Shown here: in pieces, positions 55,249-64,000 of the stretch
How the letters are laid out: each line of letters opens with the position of its first letter
How positions within the stretch are numbered: position 1 is the stretch's first letter
Assembly: GCA_902624455.1 (NCBI GenBank)
Contig: CACNXQ010000004.1
Location: 1-64,000 of the forward strand
Length of the DNA: 64,000 nucleotides
Direction: 5' to 3'
DNA from: an uncultured Pelagibacteraceae bacterium
GTDB lineage: Bacteria; Pseudomonadota; Alphaproteobacteria; Pelagibacterales; AG-422-B15
Notes under the pieces: model-generated
The model's input: the letters and a program-made list of their open reading frames with translations, nothing else
Told to the model about the DNA's origin: nothing
The model's database searches: none
Made by a program: the position numbers and the translations under genes

Positions 55249-56091
55249 ATGTCAAATAAATCATATCCTGATCCGGATGCTATCGATTTAAATACAAATA
55301 AAGAACTTATAAAAATTCTTACATGGAATTTGTGGTGGAAATTTGAAAATTTTAAAGATAGAGAAAAATTAATTTTTCAAGAACTAAGGTCTCTCATTCC
55401 AGATATCATGTGCTTGCAAGAAGTTTGGGTAGAGGAAGATGAAAGCCAAGCAAAAAAAATTGCAGATGAATTTGGTTATTTTTATACATATAAAGAAAGT
55501 TTTGAATTTGATGGAGTTAAGTTTGGAAATGCAATTATTTCGAAATATAAAATAGTAAATTATTCATCAAAATTCTTTACGGAAGTGCCTGGCAAAGATG
55601 AAAAGAAGTTGTTCATTCACGCAGAAATTGACTATAAAGATACAATTTTGAATATTATTTGTACTCATCTTAATTATAAATATGAACATCAACAGGTAAG
55701 GCAAAATCAAGTTACAGAGTTAATGGGTTACATTTCTGAATTAAAGAATTTAGAATTTCCAGTTATTTTATGTGGTGATTTTAATGCTGATCCAATTAGC
55801 GACGAAATTAGGACTATCACTGGGCACAAACAACCAGTAAGTGATGTAGTTTTAAGGGATGCGTGGATGATTACAAATCCAGATGATATTGGATTTACTT
55901 GGTCTAATGATAATCATTGGGCAGCGAGAACATTAGAATATAACAGGAGAATTGATTACATTTTTATTGGCAAGCCAGGATTAAATGGAATTGGGCAGCC
56001 TATAAAAAGTGAATTAGTCGGAACTAATTGCTATGAAAACATCTTTCCGAGTGATCACTTTGGTGTTATGACACATTTAATAGGAAAATAG
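55249..56091 (+). CDS. Endonuclease/exonuclease/phosphatase family protein
   Basis: A DNase I-like fold: ILTWNLWWKF, PDIMCLQEVWVEE (catalytic Glu), ICTHLNYKYEHQQVRQNQV, GDFNADPISDE (Asp/Asn), RRIDYIFIGKP and the terminal PSDHFGVM with catalytic His. Lacking an N-terminal signal, it is cytoplasmic. Substrate could be a phosphoester, a nucleotide or DNA. 280 residues, 3 bp after the MaoC gene. Confidence 0.88.
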   Translation: MSNKSYPDPDAIDLNTNKELIKILTWNLWWKFENFKDREKLIFQELRSLIPDIMCLQEVWVEEDESQAKKIADEFGYFYTYKESFEFDGVKFGNAIISKYKIVNYSSKFFTEVPGKDEKKLFIHAEIDYKDTILNIICTHLNYKYEHQQVRQNQVTELMGYISELKNLEFPVILCGDFNADPISDEIRTITGHKQPVSDVVLRDAWMITNPDDIGFTWSNDNHWAARTLEYNRRIDYIFIGKPGLNGIGQPIKSELVGTNCYENIFPSDHFGVMTHLIGK

Positions 56092-56093
56092 TA

Positions 56094-56471
56094 ATGGCTT
56101 TAATAATTTCAATTTTTGCAGGTGGTGGTTTAGGTGCATTACTAAGATATGGAGTAATTAGTAATATAAGTAAAATATTACCGAGCACTTTCCCATATGG
56201 AACATTAACTGTAAATATTCTCGGGGCACTGTTGATAGGTATAGTTTACAGTTTACTATCACAAAAAATTTCAATTTCAGAAAATTTAAAACTATTTATT
56301 ACCGTTGGATTTCTTGGAGGCTTCACGACATTTTCAACATTTAATCTAGATTTTTTTCAGCTTATTGAGAGTTCAAAAATTGCAGCAGCAATGATTTATG
56401 CTTTAGGAACTTTTATTACAACTATAATAGGATTTTATGCTGGATATTCAGTTATAAGACTATTTTATTAA
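56094..56471 (+). CDS. crcB: Fluoride channel CrcB/Fluc
   Basis: Four-TM fluoride exporter, dual-topology dimer. Hallmarks: AGGGLGALLRYGVI, FPYGTLTVNILGALLIGIVYS and the GFLGGFTTFSTFNLDFF with central Na+/F- region. 125 residues. It is 2 bp after the EEP phosphatase and shows no fluoride riboswitch here, since there is no leader space. Confidence 0.95.
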   Translation: MALIISIFAGGGLGALLRYGVISNISKILPSTFPYGTLTVNILGALLIGIVYSLLSQKISISENLKLFITVGFLGGFTTFSTFNLDFFQLIESSKIAAAMIYALGTFITTIIGFYAGYSVIRLFY

Positions 56472-56473
56472 TC

Positions 56474-57025
56474 TTACTTCTTTCTTTTTGATATCATATA
56501 ATCTGCAAGGCCATCATAACCTTTTGAGATCATCATCTTTGCAGAAGCAATATTCATAGTATCATTGAGAGGCTGAATTTTGTGAGACTTGACGACAATA
56601 TTCATAAATTGAGCTGCAGCACATATAGAAATTACTTCGGAAATAACTTTATCTTCAAATTGAAATTTCTTAATTTCATTAATGTCTTCATCATTAATTG
56701 AATTATTGTCCTCATTAACTTTATGCGCAAATTTTAAGATCGGTTTGTATTTGTCTTCAATACCAGAGTCATCAATATTTTCTCTGTAACTCTCAGTCTC
56801 AATATCTTTGAGCTTGATTTTTGATATTTCTGCATGAATATTTTTGCAATAGGAGCAGCCATTCAATCCTGAAACATACGCAAAAATCATCTCTTTAATA
56901 TAAGTAGGCAGTGAAGTTTCTTGTCTCATCAGACTTTCTAAATAACTTACAAAATGCGATTGATAATCCCAGCTATCGAGGAATACGTCATAAACCGAAG
57001 TATATTTTTCTAAAATATTCGTCAT
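56474..57025 (-). CDS. AhpD-like/carboxymuconolactone decarboxylase-fold protein
   Basis: The conserved CMD segment ETSLPTYIKEMIFAYVSGLNGCSYCKNIHAEIS carries CxxC plus a His two turns later, the redox centre of AhpD-type peroxidase partners. The remainder is helical, 183 residues. It probably reduces peroxides or a peroxiredoxin, but no AhpC is nearby. 2 bp from crcB convergent; tRNA-Gln ends 9 bp before its start. Confidence 0.85.
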   Translation of the reverse strand: MTNILEKYTSVYDVFLDSWDYQSHFVSYLESLMRQETSLPTYIKEMIFAYVSGLNGCSYCKNIHAEISKIKLKDIETESYRENIDDSGIEDKYKPILKFAHKVNEDNNSINDEDINEIKKFQFEDKVISEVISICAAAQFMNIVVKSHKIQPLNDTMNIASAKMMISKGYDGLADYMISKRKK

Positions 57026-57034
57026 AAATTCTCT

Positions 57035-57109
57035 TGGCTGGGGCGGGAGGATTCGAACCTCCGAATGCCGCTACCAAAAAGCGGTGCCTTACCGCTTGGC
57101 CACGCCCCA
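57035..57109 (-). tRNA. tRNA-Gln (UUG)
   Basis: A 75-nt cloverleaf with encoded CCA: acceptor TGGGGCG pairs with CGCCCCA, the D arm has GGCCAAGCGGTAAGGC, the anticodon loop is TTTTGGT giving UUG, and the T arm reads GGAGGTTCGAATCCTCC. The U1-A72 acceptor pair is typical of bacterial tRNA-Gln. Confidence 0.97.
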
Positions 57110-57153
57110 ATTGTTATCTAATTATTTAATTTAACTTAATGATATTGCAATGA

Positions 57154-57993
57154 TTATATTAGTTTAGTTGTTTTAGTCCACCAATCAGGGTATTTAGAAT
57201 GTATATCCTGAATTACTTTAGATGCTTTAATTTCATTATCTATTACAGCAAAAACACAAGAGCCGCTCCCTGTCATTCTAGCAAATTGGCAATTTTTATG
57301 ATTCCTTAAAAAATCTAGCGCAAGCTTAATTTGGCTGCAAAGATTGATTGATGAGTCCTCAAGATTGTTGCTAGTTACATCAAGAATCTGTTCCAACTGA
57401 AGACTAAGAGCATTTTCATTTATGTCTGACTTTTTAACGAAGGATTTATTATTACTAAATACAGCCTCCGTACTTAAATCTATGAATGGGTAAACAAGTA
57501 ATATTTGCTTTTCACTAATTATCTCGATAGATCGATCTACCAGACCTTTACCAATTATAAATGATGGTTTTGTCTCAAAAAAAAATTCAATATCAGATCC
57601 TAATTCTCTTGCTGCTTTAAGACATTGATCTTCGTTAACTAATTTATTTTTAATTAAGTACATTAATAATGATGCTAAATTTGAAGATCCTCCACCTAAT
57701 CCCGCACCTACAGGTATATTTTTTAGAACTTTTATTTTAAATGGAAAATCTGTTAAATAATTTTTTTTAAAAAGGTATTTAAATAATTGCTCTATGGCAT
57801 TTGATTTGATCATAGATGAAAATTGACCTTCAAAAATAATTTCCAAAGAATTGCTCTTTTCAATTTCTATATCATCATGCAAATCTATTTTGCTTATCAA
57901 TGAATATATTTCATGATATCCGTCTTGACGTTTTGATAGAACATCAAGGAAAAGATTTATCTTTGCATGCGATTGAATCTTTTCAAAAGTCAA
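57154..57993 (-). CDS. ispE: 4-diphosphocytidyl-2-C-methyl-D-erythritol kinase
   Basis: GHMP kinase of the MEP isoprenoid pathway. N-terminal SHAKINLFLDVLSKRQDGYHEIYSL, the ATP loop VGAGLGGGSSNLASLL, the SDIEFFFETKPSFIIGKG with the Asp and the C-terminal MTGSGSCVFAVID. 279 residues, complete. Downstream of the TPR gene, separated by 2 bp. Confidence 0.95.
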   Translation of the reverse strand: MTFEKIQSHAKINLFLDVLSKRQDGYHEIYSLISKIDLHDDIEIEKSNSLEIIFEGQFSSMIKSNAIEQLFKYLFKKNYLTDFPFKIKVLKNIPVGAGLGGGSSNLASLLMYLIKNKLVNEDQCLKAARELGSDIEFFFETKPSFIIGKGLVDRSIEIISEKQILLVYPFIDLSTEAVFSNNKSFVKKSDINENALSLQLEQILDVTSNNLEDSSINLCSQIKLALDFLRNHKNCQFARMTGSGSCVFAVIDNEIKASKVIQDIHSKYPDWWTKTTKLI

Positions 57994-57995
57994 TT

Positions 57996-59666
57996 TTATA
58001 TTCCTATTAGGAGCTTTTCTTTAATCTGATCTTTAAGTTCACCTTCGGTATCAAGCTCAATCGCTCTTTCCCAATGATATCGGGCTTGTAATTTGTGACC
58101 TATTTTCCATAGAGCATCTGCATAGTGATCATTAATTGTCGGATCGTATGGCATCATATCAATTGCATAGTCTAATAATGATAAAGCTTCTTCAAATCTG
58201 CCGACTTTAAAATAATACCAAGCCATGCTGTCAATAATATAGGGATCATTTGGCTTAAGTGACATAGCTTTTTCAATCAATTCTTTTGCGAGTTTTAAGT
58301 CTAGGTCTTTATCTAAATAAGAATAACCAAGATAGTTTAAAACATCAGGTTGATCTTCATAAATACTTAACGCTGTATTAAAGTTTGTTTCAGCCTCACT
58401 CCAATTGTCTGTCCTTTCATGGACAATACCAATATTAAAAAAAACTTCCCATATATTCTGATTGTCTTGTGCTAAAGCTATATCCAGAGATGACTCGTAA
58501 GAGTCTAGAGCTTGTGTCCAATTCTTTTCATATCGATAAAAATTTCCGAGCGCAATTAGACTGTCAAATGTTTGATTAAATTTATTATAGTTGACCAAAT
58601 TTTTAATTGCTTTTTCTTCTTCATCTAACTGAGAATATAAGTCAGAGATTTGTATAGCGGCATATTCCCCTAGGTAGTGTTTTTTTGGTATCATTCTTAA
58701 AATACCTTGAGCTTTTTTCAAATCTCCTAGGTTTATTAAAAAGTTACTAAATAAATATTTTATTTCGTGCAAATTAGGAGATGTCTCTAGAGCAAGCTGA
58801 TAAAGCATGTGGTTTAGTTCTGAGTTGATATCCTTGATTAAAGCTGAGGAATTGAAAAGAACAACACCAATTCCTTGTAACTGGTTTTGAATAACTCTAT
58901 TTTCATCACTTATTAAAAATGAAGCTTTAAAAGTATTATCGTATTCATTTAAATAGTTATCGATGACATATTCTTTTTTTTCTAATAAGTCATTTCTTTC
59001 TAAGAAATTTAAATATAATCCTACAACATATAAATCATTTCTTTGAGATAAGTATAAGTCATAAAAGATTTCAGCTAATTCAATATCATCAATAAAATCA
59101 TAAATAAGAGCCTTATGAAGTAATGCGAAATGCTGATGCTCATTTGAAGAAATTAAGTCAATCAGGGCCATACTTTTCTCGATATTTTTTTTGTCGGCCC
59201 ATACCCATGCTCGCAGTAACCTTATAAATGTTGAGTCAGAAATATCTCCTTGCCAAATACTGGCAAAACTTTGATCAGCAAAATTGAATTCATAAGAATT
59301 TATGTAAGAAATACCATTGATCAAATGTCCTTGTGGAGATTGATTGTTCATACAACAAGCATTTCGTTTTTGGTCGCATCCAACCCTAGCTAATTTAAAT
59401 GAATAATTTTTTGCGCTCTGTATATCTCCATCTAAGATGCTCAATAAAAGTAATCTATCTAAAGACAGTAAATTGTCAGGATTTTTTCTAAGTATTCTCT
59501 GATAATATCTTTTTGTTACATTATAGTCATTTGAGTCAATTGACACTTTTGCAACAAGATAATCTCCAACTTGAGGGCCTGATGATGTGCTAGCAAATGA
59601 ATTGTTGATAATTGGTAGTGTTAAAAAAGCAATTAAAATAAATCTGAAAAAAATATTTGTTACCAT
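57996..59666 (-). CDS. Large TPR protein with signal peptide
   Basis: The 556-residue protein has a signal peptide (FFRFILIAFLTLPIINNSFA) and a series of TPR units, the clearest near the C-terminus (WEVFFNIGIVHERTDNWSEAETNFNTAL, LNYLGYSYLDKDLDLKLAKELIEKAMSLKP, SMAWYYFKVGRFEEALSLLDYAI). Periplasmic or outer-membrane role, for instance in envelope or protein assembly, but partner is unknown. It sits between ETF-QO and ispE, a location conserved in alphaproteobacteria from memory. A Cys pair (CDQKRNACC) is unusual. Confidence 0.85.
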   Translation of the reverse strand: MVTNIFFRFILIAFLTLPIINNSFASTSSGPQVGDYLVAKVSIDSNDYNVTKRYYQRILRKNPDNLLSLDRLLLLSILDGDIQSAKNYSFKLARVGCDQKRNACCMNNQSPQGHLINGISYINSYEFNFADQSFASIWQGDISDSTFIRLLRAWVWADKKNIEKSMALIDLISSNEHQHFALLHKALIYDFIDDIELAEIFYDLYLSQRNDLYVVGLYLNFLERNDLLEKKEYVIDNYLNEYDNTFKASFLISDENRVIQNQLQGIGVVLFNSSALIKDINSELNHMLYQLALETSPNLHEIKYLFSNFLINLGDLKKAQGILRMIPKKHYLGEYAAIQISDLYSQLDEEEKAIKNLVNYNKFNQTFDSLIALGNFYRYEKNWTQALDSYESSLDIALAQDNQNIWEVFFNIGIVHERTDNWSEAETNFNTALSIYEDQPDVLNYLGYSYLDKDLDLKLAKELIEKAMSLKPNDPYIIDSMAWYYFKVGRFEEALSLLDYAIDMMPYDPTINDHYADALWKIGHKLQARYHWERAIELDTEGELKDQIKEKLLIGI

Positions 59667-59678
59667 TTTCTGATTAAC

Positions 59679-61325
59679 TTACATGTTGGCATATTTTGGC
59701 CCACCTCCACCTTCCGGTGTTACCCATGTAATATTTTGAGAGGGTTCTTTTATATCACATGTCTTGCAATGAATACAGTTTTGACTGTTTATAACAAATT
59801 TAGGATTTGAGCCGTCATCCTCTCTGTGAATTTCATATACACCAACAGGACAATACCTTTGAGCAGGTTCATCAAATTCCTCTAATGTATAATTAATAGG
59901 CAAATTATTGTCTTTAAGTTGTAAATGGACAGGCTGATTTTCAGTATGATAAGTTCCTGTGAGATATACAGAACTTGATTTATCAAACGTTAGAACGCCG
60001 TCAGGTTTTGGATAATCAATCTTCTTACAATCTTTAGCTGGTTTAAGTGTCTCATGATCAGCGTGTTTGTGTTTAAGTGTAAAAGGCAATTTGCCTCTGA
60101 AGAGCCATTGATCAATGCCGGTGAGCAGTATTGCAATTAAAGTGCCATAATTTGTAAAAAATGGTTTTACATTTCTTGCTGAATGTAACTCATCTCGCAA
60201 CCAACTTGCATTAAATTTTGTCTCATAATTTGATAAGTCTGAATCTTTACCTTCAATGAAATCATGAATTGCTTCTGCAGCTATCATTCCACTCTTCATT
60301 GCTGTGTGTGTTCCTTTAATTTTTGGCATATTTAATGTACCTGCATCGCACCCAACTAAAAGTCCTCCTGGCATATACATTCTAGGTAAGCTCTGAATTC
60401 CACCTTCAATTAATGCTCTTGCTCCATATGAAATTCTTTTTCCACCTTTCAACATTTCAGCAATTTTTGGATGAGTTTTAAATCTTTGAAATTCTTCAAA
60501 CGGTGACATGTGAGGATTTGAATAATCTAACCCTAAAACATAACCCAAGAAAATTTGTCTGTTCTCAGCATGATAAACAAAGCTTCCACCATAAGTCTGA
60601 TTATCTAAGGGCCAGCCAGCTGAGTGGAATACAAGGCCTTCATCGTGATTTTCTTCTGGTACTTCCCAAATTTCTTTTAATCCAATACCATATTGCTGTG
60701 GATCAGAATTTTCATCTAAATTAAATTTGCTTATTACTTGTTTGCCTAGATGTCCCCTACAACCTTCAGAAAAAACAGTTACTTTCGCATGTAATTCAAT
60801 GCCAGGCTCAAATGAGTCTTTTTTTTCACCATTTATATCAATACCCATATCATTGGTTGCTACACCTTTTATAGAACCATCCTCATGATAAAGTACTTCT
60901 GAAGCAGCAAAGCCAGGATATATTTCAACACCTAGGTTTTCAGCAATTTGTCCGAGCCATCTGCATACATTTGCTAAACTAGCAATATAGTTACCTTTAT
61001 TGTGTTGAACTGGCGGAAGCAAAAATGAAGGAACAGTCAAGCTAGACTTTTCAAATAAAAAAAGGAATTTTTCTTTAGTAACCTTTGTTTTGAGTGGACA
61101 GCCGTCCATATTTTTCCAGTCAGGTAATAATTCGTCTAAAGCACGCGTTTCAAGAACATTTCCACTCAGAATATGAGCACCAACCTCTGATGCCTTTTCT
61201 ACAATACAGACGTTTAGATTCTCATTTAACTGTTTTAATTTAATTGATGTAGATAGTCCTGCTGGTCCAGCACCAACAATGACAACATCATATTCCATTG
61301 CCTCACGTTGAGTATTAGTATCCAT
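59679..61325 (-). CDS. Electron transfer flavoprotein-ubiquinone oxidoreductase
   Basis: Passes electrons from ETF (fatty acid, choline, amino acid oxidation) to ubiquinone. FAD site VVIVGAGPAGLSTSIKL, GYVLGLDYSNPHMSPFEEFQRFKTHP, GTHTAMKSGMIAAEAI, and C-terminal 4Fe-4S ligands CPVGVYEI and NCIHCKTCDIKEPSQNITW. Peripheral membrane protein of 548 residues, full length. Confidence 0.97.
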   Translation of the reverse strand: MDTNTQREAMEYDVVIVGAGPAGLSTSIKLKQLNENLNVCIVEKASEVGAHILSGNVLETRALDELLPDWKNMDGCPLKTKVTKEKFLFLFEKSSLTVPSFLLPPVQHNKGNYIASLANVCRWLGQIAENLGVEIYPGFAASEVLYHEDGSIKGVATNDMGIDINGEKKDSFEPGIELHAKVTVFSEGCRGHLGKQVISKFNLDENSDPQQYGIGLKEIWEVPEENHDEGLVFHSAGWPLDNQTYGGSFVYHAENRQIFLGYVLGLDYSNPHMSPFEEFQRFKTHPKIAEMLKGGKRISYGARALIEGGIQSLPRMYMPGGLLVGCDAGTLNMPKIKGTHTAMKSGMIAAEAIHDFIEGKDSDLSNYETKFNASWLRDELHSARNVKPFFTNYGTLIAILLTGIDQWLFRGKLPFTLKHKHADHETLKPAKDCKKIDYPKPDGVLTFDKSSSVYLTGTYHTENQPVHLQLKDNNLPINYTLEEFDEPAQRYCPVGVYEIHREDDGSNPKFVINSQNCIHCKTCDIKEPSQNITWVTPEGGGGPKYANM

Positions 61326-61371
61326 AATTAACTATATATTTAGTTTATTCGGATTATAATTCAATTTGATT

Positions 61372-62130
61372 ATGGCAAGTAAAAAATTACAGGAAAATTT
61401 AGACCTTTTAAGAAAGATCAAATTGCAAGGTGTTAATGAAATAATAGGAAATTCACCAAAAAATAGGCTAAAAAGTAACATAACGGAGGATGAAGCTAAT
61501 TTGAGTCAAAATGATAAATACTCCAATGAACTAAACAATATCAGCTCATTGCCGGACTTAAAAGCCATCAATAACCTTGATGATTTAAAGGACTATATGT
61601 CTAAATTCAAAGGGTGTGAATTGTATAAGAGTGCAACAAACATGGTTTTTTCTGATGGTAATAAGTCTTCTCAAATTATGCTTATAGGGGAAGCTCCTGG
61701 TCACGATGAGGATGTGCAGGGTAAACCTTTTGTTGGAAGAAGTGGTAAGTTACTCAATAAGATGCTTGAGGCTATAGGTCTTAGTAGAGAAACGGTTTAT
61801 ATAGCTAACATTGTTCCTTGGCGACCACCCAACAATAGAAGGCCAACAGAAGAAGAAATAAATATTTGTCTTCCTTTTATTCGAAAGCATATAGAATTGA
61901 TTGCTCCTAAAGTCTTAATGTTACTTGGAAGTACAGCAACATATGCCTTATTAAGAAACAAAGAAGGAATTACCAAAATAAGAGGTAAATGGGTTGATAT
62001 GGAATTTGGAAAACTAAAAGTCCCAACATTGCCATCTTTTCATCCCGCATTTCTTTTAAGACAGCCAGCTCAAAAAAAATACTCATGGGAAGATTTAAAA
62101 ATGCTCAAAAAGAAAATAGATGAGTCTTGA
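61372..62130 (+). CDS. Uracil-DNA glycosylase, family 4-like, Fe-S ligands partly lost
   Basis: Removes uracil from DNA. The motif GEAPGHDEDVQGKPFVGRSGKLL is family 4. The ATG at 61372 is preferred; TTG at 61366 is alternative. Of the four canonical Fe-S cysteines only two plausible ones remain (C82 in FKGCELYK and one near 166 in INICLPF); the ones in C-x2-C and in the NxxKCRPP block (here NIVPWRPP) are absent. The catalytic loop HPAFLLRQP near the C-terminus is intact. The variant appears common in alphaproteobacteria, from memory. The end overlaps rnhB by 11 bp. 252 residues. Confidence 0.92.
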   Translation: MASKKLQENLDLLRKIKLQGVNEIIGNSPKNRLKSNITEDEANLSQNDKYSNELNNISSLPDLKAINNLDDLKDYMSKFKGCELYKSATNMVFSDGNKSSQIMLIGEAPGHDEDVQGKPFVGRSGKLLNKMLEAIGLSRETVYIANIVPWRPPNNRRPTEEEINICLPFIRKHIELIAPKVLMLLGSTATYALLRNKEGITKIRGKWVDMEFGKLKVPTLPSFHPAFLLRQPAQKKYSWEDLKMLKKKIDES

Positions 62131-62731
62131 AATTAATCACTTATACAAATTTGATCAAAATTACAACCATCCCGTTGCCGGTGTAGATGAAGTTGGAAGA
62201 GGTTGTTTAGCAGGACCAGTTGTTGCTGCGGCAGTAATATTGAAAGATTTTGATAATAATGAAATTAACGATTCAAAAAAGATACCAAAGAAAAAAAGGG
62301 AAGAGTTGAGTTCATATATTAAGCAAAACTCAATCTACTCTATCGGTGAAGCAAGTGTTGAAGAAATAGATAAATTAAATATTTTAAACGCTTCATTGCT
62401 TGCAATGAAAAGAGCAATCAAAAATTTATCCTCTCAACCTGAGTCAATTTTAGTTGATGGAAATTTTAAGCCGATTAATGAGACTAATGTTTTTTCAATA
62501 GTTAAGGGTGATACAAAATCAATTTCAATTGCGGCCGCATCCATAGTTGCAAAGGTTTATAGAGATAAATTAATGGTCGAATTCTCAAAGACTCATCCTG
62601 AATATAAATTCGAGAACAATTCTGGATATGGAACAAAAGAGCATCAAAAAGCTCTTTTAAAATTTGGGATATCCCCTATTCATCGTAGGTCTTTTAAACC
62701 AATACACTACATATTGAATAATAAAGATTAA
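62120..62731 (+). CDS. rnhB: Ribonuclease HII
   Basis: Cleaves RNA of RNA-DNA hybrids. Active-site motif AGVDEVGRGCLAGPVVAAAVIL contains two catalytic residues; ILVDGNFKP and VKGDTKSISIAAASIVAKVYRDKLM carry the rest. The C-terminal SGYGTKEHQKALLKFGISPIHRRSFKPI is standard. 203 residues. Followed by ccrM, an order typical of alphaproteobacteria. Confidence 0.96.
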   Translation: MSLEINHLYKFDQNYNHPVAGVDEVGRGCLAGPVVAAAVILKDFDNNEINDSKKIPKKKREELSSYIKQNSIYSIGEASVEEIDKLNILNASLLAMKRAIKNLSSQPESILVDGNFKPINETNVFSIVKGDTKSISIAAASIVAKVYRDKLMVEFSKTHPEYKFENNSGYGTKEHQKALLKFGISPIHRRSFKPIHYILNNKD

Positions 62732-62743
62732 TACAAAATATTA

Positions 62744-64000
<1,257 letters not shown>

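Overview
The window is a compact, AT-rich chromosomal segment (rough impression: low 30s percent GC) of an alphaproteobacterium. The call rests on a CcrM-type methyltransferase next to rnhB, a PetA/PetB/PetC cytochrome bc1 operon beside trmL and hemF, a PetP/PetR-like regulator pair, an ELM1-family protein, an electron-transfer-flavoprotein dehydrogenase and a proC/lgt/MidA/pgeF/prs/rplY/pth/ychF order. Tiny gene spacings, many 1-20 bp overlaps, TTG/GTG alternative starts and a cryptochrome/photolyase suggest a streamlined, possibly sunlit-marine lineage of the SAR11/HIMB59/AEGEAN-169/SAR116 kind. The exact clade cannot be settled from this window. I see no insertion sequence, prophage, CRISPR array, integrase or toxin-antitoxin pair; it is core genome.

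Layout. 1-2.2 kb: truncated ftsZ, mraZ directly upstream of it, a five-repeat MraZ operator interleaved with a promoter, and RNase P RNA. 2.2-5.7 kb: amidase, EamA transporter, mlaA-mlaC (outer-membrane lipid asymmetry) and a 66-aa orphan protein behind a hairpin-rich leader. 5.6-14.3 kb: rhodanese, TIGR03643 protein, a phosphoethanolamine-methyltransferase-like enzyme, an MFS/small membrane protein/GST unit, SRAP protein, TPR-cryptochrome pair, old-yellow-enzyme reductase and a 40-aa membrane peptide. 14.3-24.2 kb: hydrolase, tRNA(CAU), rpoD, dnaG, yqeY, carAB. 24.2-28.5 kb: Lrp regulator, a 2OG-Fe(II) oxygenase-like protein, ELM1 protein, trxB, aspartate aminotransferase. 28.6-35.1 kb: a six-gene run uvrB, CaCA antiporter, pteridine-reductase-like SDR, folB, uvrC, pgsA. 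35.1-39.5 kb: ilvE, MarR/response regulator/histidine kinase, proC and a short UbiK-like frame. 39.5-47.2 kb: lgt, MidA, pgeF, prs, rplY, pth, ychF, a Gpt-like phosphoribosyltransferase and a purine permease. 47.3-51.8 kb: petABC, trmL, hemF, greA. 51.8-57.1 kb: CCA-adding-type enzyme, CoA-type Nudix, DUF1285, GNAT, MaoC, EEP phosphatase, crcB, AhpD-like protein, tRNA-Gln. 57.1-64 kb: ispE, TPR protein, ETF-QO, uracil-DNA glycosylase, rnhB, ccrM and a truncated gene that may be mutY.

How the genes fit together. DNA maintenance is dense: photolyase/cryptochrome, uvrB, uvrC, SRAP protein, UDG, probable mutY, rnhB and ccrM. Respiration is represented by bc1, ETF-QO and the Pet-like regulators. 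The SDR (with the Asp of the PTR1/FolM subgroup) and FolB point to pterin/folate chemistry. The Gpt-like enzyme and the AzgA-like permease, encoded convergently, look like a purine uptake/salvage pair.

I do not see a convincing new multi-gene system. The best leads are the promoter-interleaved MraZ operator with mraZ fused by position to ftsZ, the cluster of four GANTC sites upstream of ccrM, the hairpin-rich leader of the 66-aa orphan gene, and several very small genes (40, 46, 59 aa) that length-filtered annotation would miss.
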